Source of the DNA: Lytechinus pictus
Taxonomy: Eukaryota; Echinodermata; Echinoidea; Temnopleuroida; Toxopneustidae
NCBI RefSeq assembly: GCF_037042905.1
Contig: NC_087245.1
Coordinates: 6,897,501-6,961,500 of the forward strand
Reading direction: 5' to 3'
Length of the DNA: 64,000 nt
Part shown: piece by piece, positions 57,101 to 64,000 of the stretch
Layout: the number at the start of each line of letters is the position of its first letter
How positions within the stretch are numbered: the stretch's first letter is position 1
Notes under the pieces: model-generated
The model's input: the letters and a program-made list of their open reading frames with translations, nothing else
Database searches by the model: none
What the model was told of the DNA's origin: nothing
Program-made: the position numbers and the translations under genes

Positions 57101-60100
57101 GTGTTTTTGACACCCTTATTACGTTATGTACGTACATGTAACATGCCCTATCTTGAAAAAGACATCCTTTTTACATGTTTTTTTGGTCGCGCATAGTATC
57201 CACTCGTCAATGTAAGTGGCCCCCCCCCCCCCCCCCCGGGAGTACAATACAAACAATCACATAACATTATAACCTTTAATTACAAAACAAACATGTAAAA
57301 TGTCATTCAGTTTGCTACTTTTTTAATACAAGCCTGTGTTTCTCTAAAACGCCAATAATTTTCTGCTAGTTGTCGCCTATCAAGTACTGTACATGTAAAC
57401 GTATGAACACACCATTACTTTCATATCCATTCATTATCAATTCCCAAACCAATTCCTCACCATATATTGTTTTGAGTCATCTCCCATTGACATTGTGAAA
57501 ATAGATATTTATTTAACACCTACTCTCTCTCCCCCTCTGTTTTTTTTTACTCATCAGAGGGGAACACAGACAAGGAATTTCTAGCAAATAAAACAAATTT
57601 TTAAAATGAAAGCCTACAGTATTTTTTCTGTATCCACAAGATTCATATTATTTAGATTGAAGAGCTTCTACATGTCTAATACCATTACCATGTTTGATGA
57701 TTATAATGATTGTAGTGCTCATTTCTGTTATGTTTGTTGGATACAAACACTCCACGATTATAGCCCAGTTTAAGATTGCATGAGACATACATGTACATGT
57801 ACACGTATATAATTGTGTATATGTACTATGTCAGCATGAAAAGCAAATTTTCAATCAAATCTAATTCTTTGATTTTTAAATGCTTATCATTAAATCTGTA
57901 AGATGTACGATAATGGTGATGGTCGGCAAGCTTTAGGACAAATAACTTTAACCTTTAAATTCAGTTTATCTCAGACCTTGGCACAGAACAAATGACTGAT
58001 AGTGATGCAAATTAAGAGGCAATTGTAATATCAGGAAGGAGGTTATTGGCAACTTGTTTCATGACTCTGACATTTGATTCTTTAAATGTCTCAATTTTTT
58101 TTTTCAGAGTTCACAAGTATTTTAAAACTTAACAGCGAGTATGATGTAGATGATTGATGACACATAATCATTATCATTACTATCATATTTCAATATCATC
58201 ACAACTATGCTAATCAATACTACCAAAAACTGTTTTATTATATTTCATATTTTCATTTCCATTATGAACATTATAACAACTGTAAATTTATAGTTCTAGA
58301 AAATCATTTTCATTACTACCGGTAATTGTAAAACAAAATTACTATTTCACAAACCTGTATTTCATTATGTAATAAGTCAATCTAATTCAATTGTTTATTT
58401 AATTTGTATCTTCATGTATTATTAGGGAATTGGGTGATTAATACAAGCATCATTGATTATGAATTATTATCATAATCATTATTATCGCTGTTGTGATTAT
58501 TATTGTTGACTGTTGTTACTATTATTAGATATTACTGTTATTGTTGTTTTTAGTATTATTATTATTATTATAACTATTACTATTATTATCATCATCATCA
58601 GCAGCAGCAGCGGTCAGTGCTTCCACTCTTCCCGGAATCAAGGAAATTCTGATAAGTTTTGCAATTTTCCAGGACAATTCTAGGAAGTGAGTAATTCTGG
58701 GAAGTTTTCCTGGAATTTATCATTTCCGGGAAGATTTCCTGGATATTCTATGATCTTGGGAAAAAAACTTTAAAAAAAAAGAAAATGGGGGGCAAATTGG
58801 GGCTAAGGATCGCATCGGTCGTTGATTGGCTTCTTTGGCTCCGTAGCCTGAACTGAAACTAATTTTAACCTATATAGAGATGTACTGTATTGACACTAAG
58901 AACAATCACTCGCATGCATTGACGCGCGTGCCGTGCAGCTGTGATGAATTGAAACGCAGCAGCCGCCATCTTAAAGAGGGCGAAAGCACAGATTCATAAT
59001 ACATGACCCAAAATTTTCATTGTTTTTCATACTTTTACACTATATTTTTAAAATTGAATTTAATACTGTATGCAGCGTGAATATCACAAGGAAGAATATT
59101 TTTGCATTATATGATACCCAAGCATATTTATGAGATGAACTGAACTTTGAAATAAGGGGGGAAATGACAAGGTGATTCATTTTTAACATTGGTACAGGGC
59201 AGTGTCAAATCAGCTGCATTCCTACATGTAATATAGTTCATGGGCTTATAATGCTTCACATTCACTTTTATTCTATGGATAATGAATTCAATTCTTTTAA
59301 TAAATTCTTAGAATTTCTTAGTAGTTTTTATGCCTTTTAAGCAATCTAGCCCCATAGGGCATTTAATAACACATTCCAAATTGGGTGCCCTTAATTTCCT
59401 TGAAAATTACAATTTTTATTATATTTTTTGTCAGGCAAAAATCAGATAAAAGTATAACAACATTTTCATTACTCTTGTTTTGCTGTAATCTGGACAATTG
59501 CTAGTGAGTTTGATCACAGTCCATAAATTTTATTTGCATTATTTTTCTGAAGAAAAAAAATGCCCCTAGGGGCACTTTTAGAAAATTCGCCTACAAGCTA
59601 CTTAATTGATTCTATAATGACTTTGACATTGATACCTACGAGAAGGTAGACATAATAATTAGGTGTGATTTTATTGGGAACAAAATATTATTAAAGGGCA
59701 CGATTTTGTGCTATTTCACAACTAAAAATAGCTCCCATCCATCCATGTGATGTCACCCACTTTTTAAACAATGTTAAAAAAGTTCTCACTTCTCATGTTG
59801 TGGCTAAAGCTGCCTTAAAGCATAAGAAATTGCTTGCGATGTGAATTTATGGCAATTAATTAGCAATATACATATATAGGGGCCCATAAGGGCCAGGTCA
59901 CCCCTCCCTGCCTATAATCCCAATATTTTGTTTAATCATTTTTTGATTGGGAGCCCATTTTTTAAATTCCAGAAACTTTCAGAGTAAATTCCAGGAGGTT
60001 TCGTTGGAAGTGGAAGCAGTCGCAGCAACAACAGCAGCAGTAGAAGTAGGGTTATTCCATAAAGTACTATAAATTAGTAGAATCAAAGAATATTAACTCA

Positions 60101-61431
60101 TGAAAAACAAGTGTATGCTACTGGAATAAAAAAAAGTATCAATTTATCCTCCATCATGGTATGTACATGTATGACTAGAAGCATGGCAGTTTCATTTCAT
60201 CTTTGCATTTATAATATGTATTGTACAGTATGATTTGTCTATAAATACTAGGAGATCAAAGCTGCCTGATGCTCATTAAAATATTGATTTTATTCTAGCC
60301 ACAAAAGCACCAATACATGTCAAGATATGTTATGGATATGGTATTTTCGGTTGCATGTCAGAACTTATTGTGTATTGTGATTTTAACCTTTCATCCTTTT
60401 TTACACCTGTTTATGACCTGGTGATTTAATTCATGAAAACAGACACATAGACATCAACAGAGACATTTTTTTAATTGATACAGTTCAAAATGATAAATAG
60501 TCACTATTTAGTATTGGATTGCCATATTTCTCTAAGGGGGAGGGGATAATTTGTACTAAACTTCATTAGTAAACAGAAGTTAGCACTAGACAACTGTATC
60601 CTGTATTCATACCATATGCTAATTCTCTCATAGGTGGTGGGGGGGGGGGGAGTAATTTGTATAGATCTTCTAATCATGGAAATGTAACTGTGATATAAAT
60701 GATTAATTGCATAAAATGAAAGAAAGACTCATCAGAGAAAAGCATTTTCCTGTAGGATACACCTTGTTCAAATCAAATTTGCAATACATGTACATGTAAA
60801 TTCAATAGATCAAAACCCTAGTCTTGTAGTAATCTCCAAAAAGTTTATTTTCATATTTTTTACACCTGAATTCCTTTTAAATAAATCTCGAGTTTAAATT
60901 TTGTAATTTTGATAATAAAAGCCTATAAATGAAGTGAATATTGATGTAATGAATATTTGGCCATCTTGAAATAGACTAAAAACCTGTTATAGCAGGAGTT
61001 GTTGCAGTAGTGCTTGTGGCAGATGATGTCATGTCCTCATCATGGGTGGATGACTCAGGTCCAGAATCTGGACCATCTAGGTCTGGAACTAAGGCTAGAT
61101 AAGTTGAATAGCTTGGGGCATCCTTGAGTGGTGACTTGTAACTTTGATTGTCCGTCTCCAACTCATTACCTTCTTCCTGTGAACAGTATCCATCTTCCTC
61201 AGGAGATGAAACAATCTGTCTTGACCCATCCTCTGGCTTCCTTGTTGCCTTTGGTCTTGCAGTTCTGTTTTGATCAGTTGGTTGAGTAGGCTCCATGTCA
61301 AGGAAGCTCCACTCAGAGTCACCGTCGTCAAAGTTGTAAAGTCTGTGGTCCAAGATTGGGGAGCGGGAATTAAAACTTGGTGTGGTTGTTTGGACGGCTA
61401 TATCACAGCTTGCTTTTGGCGGAGGATCCAT
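45068..61431 (-). CDS. tpd52: Tumor protein D52 family (TPD52), alternatively spliced
   Basis: Exons in transcript order: 61431-60984, 54272-54121, 53267-53119, then 51990-51931 or 48634-48575, then 46642-46480 and 45199-45068. With one cassette the CDS is 1104 nt, 367 residues, all phases matching. D52 proteins are small coiled-coil adaptors of membrane traffic, exocytosis and lipid droplets, and self-associate. Residues 1-150 are a Ser/Pro/Asp-rich extension without a recognised domain. The D52 coiled coil runs from about 184 to 229 (L-S-I-D-D-A-E-R-E-R-L...R-R-K-L-G-I-T). Then come G-W-S-N-F-K-Q-S-S-A, the cassette, the family block A-G-Q-K-T-G-A-A-F-S-S-F-G-S-A-V-S-K-K-L and F-K-S-F-E-E-K-V (to about 324), and a short Pro/Glu tail. 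Vertebrate members have about 185-225 residues, so the N-terminus is unusually long; shorter isoforms from other promoters are possible. The ATG at 61431 has a good context (AAGATGG); the open frame upstream has no ATG before a stop. Confidence 0.93.
46480..46642 (-). CDS. tpd52: TPD52 exon 5, conserved D52 block
   Basis: Acceptor TATTTGTTCAG; donor GTATGG at 46479; phase 2 in, 0 out. It encodes Y-N-K-T-K-T-G-F-Q-S-A-G-Q-K-T-G-A-A-F and F-K-S-F-E-E-K-V, the most conserved part of the family. Its first base completes Ala after the upstream cassette or Leu after the downstream one. Confidence 0.96.
48575..48634 (-). CDS. tpd52: TPD52 cassette exon 4b (60 nt)
   Basis: Acceptor GGAATTCTCTAG; donor GTAAGT at 48574; phase 2 in and out. 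It encodes (A)-Y-I-W-T-S-T-K-V-K-T-W-N-E-S-V-T-Q-S-E-(L). It matches the vertebrate V-T-Q-S-D-L-Y-K-K-T junction better than 4a does. Same length and phase as 4a, and half of the residues are identical. Confidence 0.88.
49303..49460. mobile_element. GGGCCTGTTTCATAAA MITE, copy 2, between TPD52 cassettes
   Basis: Left end GGGGCCTGTTTCATAAAGGA; right end TCCTTTATGAAACGGGCCCC. Nearly the whole element is self-complementary through CCATAATGGCAACTACCATGG-like blocks (two inverted copies). Same family as 38302-38461. Confidence 0.85.
50192..50293 (-). CDS. Unidentified terminal-exon-like frame in TPD52 intron
   Basis: An acceptor AACTCTTGCCAG precedes 50293. The frame encodes 33 residues to TGA at 50192: E-S-L-I-R-E-E-C-D-Q-A-E-A-E-R-K-R-R-C-V-P-P-D-D. 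It enters in phase 0, which could follow TPD52 exon 2 (phase 0 end) as an alternative 3' exon, or belong to a captured gene fragment. CpG content is higher than the flanks. Not identified. Confidence 0.35.
   Translation of the reverse strand, partial: ESLIREECDQAEAERKRRCVPPDDGFVHDQYFT
50746..50940. mobile_element. Tc1/mariner-like MITE
   Basis: TA followed by CAGTGGTGCTAAAAAGTTAGTGAACCC-type left end (50746 onward, split here) and a right end GGGGTTCAATAACTTTATAGCACCATTG, its imperfect reverse complement of about 28 bp. The CAGTG(G)TGCT end and 5' TA fit Tc1/mariner. At 195 bp there is no transposase. Confidence 0.75.
51931..51990 (-). CDS. tpd52: TPD52 cassette exon 4a (60 nt)
   Basis: Acceptor TGCCCTCTAG; donor GTATGT at 51930; phase 2 in and out. 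It encodes (A)-F-V-N-T-S-N-K-M-S-E-W-N-E-S-I-T-S-S-E-(A). Corresponds to the vertebrate A-Y-V-K-T-S-E-K-L-G-E-W-N-E-K segment. Confidence 0.92.
53119..53267 (-). CDS. tpd52: TPD52 exon 3, coiled coil
   Basis: Acceptor TGATTATCAG; donor GTAGGT at 53118, phase 0 in, 2 out. It encodes V-E-L-D-I-E-A-L-R-Q-T-L-R-A-K-E, R-R-K-L-G-I-T, and K-A-G-W-S-N-F-K-Q-S-S. A second GT four bases downstream (GTATCC) would put TAG in frame and was rejected. Confidence 0.94.
54121..54272 (-). CDS. tpd52: TPD52 exon 2
   Basis: Acceptor TTTTACCATTATAG; donor GTATTG at 54120; phase 1 in, 0 out. It encodes a Ser/Thr/Pro linker and the start of the coiled coil (L-S-I-D-D-A-E-R-E-R-L-K-T-E-L-A-E), matching the family L-S-E-x-E-x-E-E-L-R-x-E-L. 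Confidence 0.92.
55294..55870. mobile_element. Foldback MITE, AAGGACAAGTCCACCCC end, TPD52 intron 1
   Basis: Starts AAAGGACAAGTCCACCCCAA. About 120 bp at the left (with AAAATAAGAAAGTTATGACA) is matched in reverse complement at 55750-55868 (ACGTAACTTTCTCATTTTAC), about 75% identical by eye. The unpaired centre is about 330 bp. The right terminus is uncertain by a few tens of bases. Noncoding. Confidence 0.7.
56633..57248. mobile_element. CCCGGG-ended MITE, copy 2, with 8-bp target duplication, TPD52 intron 1
   Basis: The element 56641-57240 (600 bp) is in reverse orientation relative to 15792-16318 and aligns along most of its length. Ends are CCCGGG with long G/C runs, then the inverted GTGGATACCATGCGCGACC. 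Flanks AGTACACT and AGTACAAT agree at 7 of 8 bases. Confidence 0.85.
58555..58612. repeat. ATT/ATC/AGC trinucleotide microsatellite
   Basis: Runs of (ATT), (ATC) then (AGC) from about 58555 to 58612. An AGC/AAC-rich stretch resumes at 60020-60045 on the far side of the next element, as if the tract had been split. Confidence 0.7.
58618..60018. mobile_element. Possible 1.4-kb element with TGCTTCCACT ends
   Basis: TGCTTCCACT (58618) and AGTGGAAGCA (60009-60018) are perfect 10-bp inverted ends, with looser complementarity inward (CCTGGAATTT-like motifs at both ends). Both sides adjoin AGC-rich repeats. No target duplication is clear and no ORF was seen, so this is tentative. Confidence 0.4.
60019..60983. 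other. TPD52 intron 1, proximal part
   Basis: AT-rich. Two similar segments end in AGTAATTTGTA / GATAATTTGTA after G runs (60536-60555 and 60637-60660). No exon recognised. Confidence 0.35.
60984..61431 (-). CDS. tpd52: TPD52 exon 1 (coding), long N-terminal extension
   Basis: ATG at 61431 in the context AAGATGG; donor CAG|GTTTTT at 60983, phase 1. It encodes 149 residues, hydrophilic, rich in Ser, Thr, Pro, Asp and Glu, beginning M-D-P-P-P-K-A-S-C and ending T-T-A-T-T-P-A-I-T. The open frame extends upstream 35 codons to a stop at 61536-61534 but contains no further ATG, so that part is taken as 5' UTR or would need a non-AUG start. The donor is weak (GTTTTT), so exon assignment rests on phase and long open frame. 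Confidence 0.75.
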
Positions 61432-61536
61432 CTTGGACAGAGTGCTCCAGGAGAGAAGCCACAGGTAGCACAGGCTCAACGCCAAACGATTCACATACTG
61501 CGGAATGCATGATGCTGGTAGTGGTGGCGATAACTA

Positions 61537-63755
61537 GTACATGTACATCAATACAGTCAATATTTTAATAGTCCAATGACGTAGCAAATGATAATAGATT
61601 CTATTGAGCCTTGGTCATGAGATGTGACGGGCTAGAACAACACCTGTGAGCAATCATGCAAATAATCAGTCGATATTTTAGCAACATGTACCCGCAAATG
61701 CACAGTACACAACACTCACACCCTCGTACATGATAGTTATGTATCAGTTCAAGAAGGATTTGAAAATAGCTGTCATGCTTTAAGGCCCATTATCAAAATG
61801 GTTCAAGGACACTGGTAGACTGTTGCTTCTTTCAGTGGTGTTGTCCCCATGAAGGCAGTACAGAAACGACAGATTCGAGTCATGTGACCAACATCCTGCT
61901 TTTGCTCGACTTGGTCTCAACAAAAGCATATATTTGAACAAATGCTCTGCCCTGAGATACAGACGAACCACAACCCACAATCAAATTCAAGGTAACATTA
62001 ATAGACTGCAGGCTGGAGATATTAGAAATAATACAAAGCCAATGAGGTCCACCATCGCAAGGATAATCAGTTGATGAAAATGAATTAGTTTCTAATCTGT
62101 GTCTGGTTTATTCTACACATTGATGTAAATTATCATAAATACTGGGACTTAAAAATTCTATTAGACTGGATCACTGGCTGTAAATGTAAACAAAGTGAAA
62201 CGTGGCAAATCCCTAAGAAGCCCTAGAACATTATTTATAGAGTGCAAAGTATATATTTACACAGTCTCCTCTGATATAAATGACTATGTACATGAATTTG
62301 TTTCAACAAGAGTATTTCAGTCTGTGGCAGGCTTTCATTGTGTTGTGCATATGGCCTAGATCGCTAGATGTTTACCTTTTTCATCAAATCCAATCAAATA
62401 CAGGGCTCATAAAAACTCTCATTAAAACAGGATAGAGCTCTATAGAAAAGTTGAGATACATGTACAATTACAAACATGCCATTCCACTTCCCTCTGTATC
62501 ATTTCTATGCTACATGTACATGTACTTTTATAATCCATGACTCTATACAAATATATTTCAATAAAGAAATATTTCGTTTCATGAAAATTCCCCCAAACAA
62601 CATCTTCTTCCCTTTTGCAATGAAAGAAACATATATATCGCCAGACGTCACACATGTATGTATTATATATTTGCATTGTTATTGCTCCTTAATCACCAAA
62701 ACAATACAACTGATCTTGAAGCAATGTTTGTGGTAAATCCCATCATTTTTTAAATAATTCTCTATTAATTTCCAGAATACCGGTAGTCAAAGCATATAGG
62801 CATTCACATACCAATATACACAAAATCACATGCAGATCTACATGGTATGATCAATGACCAAAGATCAAGTAATATTGGAATCCTAAAAATAAACATGCCT
62901 CATACCACAAATTGTAGATGGCAGCATTTCAAATAGCCAGGGGGCTGGTAGAGTGCATCTCAAATGAAAATGTCAAAAGGTTTCAAGGGATGATGTCATC
63001 ATTAATCTTAGCTCATAATATTGCCAATAATCTACTGGATACTGACTCTGTCTGAATGTGAATAACAGGTGAAAAGATGAACATGAAGTATCCTGAATAC
63101 ATGAAATACTGGAGTTAACAGTTTGAGTAATTGCATACTGTACATGTACCTGAATCAATATATTTGTTGCTGAAATCAAAGTTATAAAAAAAATTAATTT
63201 GAAATTTAAAAATAGGTAAGCAGGGGTGTTGAACATGTACAAAATCAAGGCATAAAGTTTGACATTTCTTTAAGCTTTGTATTTTTTTTAATGGTAATGC
63301 ATTCTGTGGTAGAGATGTGCTGATGATGCATACTGTTATTTATTTCTTTTGTAGACCTGTACAATTACACATTTTATCAAATGCAATTTAATATAATCAA
63401 ATTAATATTCATGACTTTACTTACAAAAAATCTCTTGTTGAATTGTAATAATTTGAGTCAAACTACATGTGTACATAGTATGCTTTAATACAATAATTAC
63501 AAGTACGGTATTAGAAAGTTGTTTTCAAAATATTTTGGGGGAAACATATCATGCAAATAAACAAAAGGAACTGGCTCAATGCCTCAAACATTTGCATAAT
63601 AAGTCCTGCTTCACAGACCTTTGATTCAAAACTTAAAAAAATTCATATTGTTTTTATTATTTGTATTATTCATTTGTTTTCAATGAAATCTACATGCACA
63701 TGTATAACACAGCTTTCCTTTTCTCTCTCTCTACTCACTTGATGCTAATTTTTTA
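61537..63755. other. Upstream flank of TPD52
   Basis: AT-rich with many ACATGTACATGTA motifs. No exon or core promoter could be recognised. An open frame at 61980-61780 on the minus strand shows no family similarity. Confidence 0.35.
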
Positions 63756-63756
63756 A

Positions 63757-64000
63757 AGGGGAAGTTCACTCTGAGGATAAGTTTATTGTTACAAGTGGAA
63801 TGCCTCTGGCCATCTCGCCTGCATTACGTGATTCAATATATAGCATCAGTGCTGACATCGAAAACAGCTATTGAATAATTATTCACAAAAGAAAATATTC
63901 ATTTGATAATAAAATACTATGTCCATTGACCCAACATCTTCTTCTTCTCATCGTCTCTCCTTGTGGTTATTCTTCATAAATTACTCATTTCATGCATCAT
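63757..64000 (-). mobile_element. Element end(s), truncated by window edge
   Basis: AAAGGGGAAGTTCACTC at 63757 looks like a MITE terminus. From 63792 the sequence (ACAAGTGGAATGCCTCTGG...TCGCCTGCAT...TGAATAATTATTCAC) matches, in reverse orientation, the right end of the element at 28680-29713, and continues out of the window. Confidence 0.6.

Noticed and set aside
1..64000. CRISPR arrays, operons, ribosome binding sites, prophage
   Set aside because: Introns, SINEs, LINEs and gene families show eukaryotic nuclear DNA; none of these is present.

Overview
The window is animal nuclear DNA: AT-rich, with short exons, GT-AG introns and many small transposable elements. Gene content, the tRNA-headed SINEs, the frequent CATGTACATG motifs and the many short inverted-repeat elements fit an echinoderm, most likely a sea urchin. 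That placement is inference. No prokaryotic or viral gene is visible. Gene models were built by hand, joining exons so that splice phase and family similarity agree at every junction; no transcript or database evidence was available. Layout: three protein-coding genes are resolved. (1) 4641-12961, + strand: an organic anion transporting polypeptide (SLCO/OATP family), ten coding exons, 668 residues, possibly lacking a few N-terminal residues encoded upstream. Its intron 6 holds a 2-kb array of about 94 copies of a 21-bp unit, which gives long but meaningless open frames on both strands. (2) 27958-38236, + strand: SNRNP48 (U11-48K), a protein of the U11/U12 minor-spliceosome di-snRNP, eight coding exons, 330 residues, complete, with a CHHC zinc finger and an Arg/Ser/His-rich tail. 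A possible noncoding first exon ends at 24335. (3) 61431-45068, - strand: a tumor protein D52 (TPD52) family gene, converging on SNRNP48. It has six exons per transcript, 367 residues, and a pair of equal-length, same-phase, related 60-nt exons (51931-51990 and 48575-48634) that look like alternative or mutually exclusive exons. The three genes share no obvious pathway (membrane transport, minor splicing, vesicle-trafficking adaptor) and are read as neighbours by chance. The rest is accessory DNA. It holds 5'-truncated non-LTR retrotransposons (2330-3590, 34650-35790, 36415-36615), three tRNA-derived SINEs and many non-autonomous DNA elements. Several of the last are well defined: a piggyBac-type element with TTAA sites (3890-4471), two members of a CCCGGG-ended family with 8-bp target duplications (15792-16318, 56641-57240), two members of a CATWGGCGG-ended family with 8-bp target duplications (22583-22824, 27071-27230), a 1.1-kb foldback with ~460-bp arms that carry an open frame (31036-32161), and a Tc1-like element (50746-50940). 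No CRISPR, operon, or complete tRNA/rRNA gene is present.
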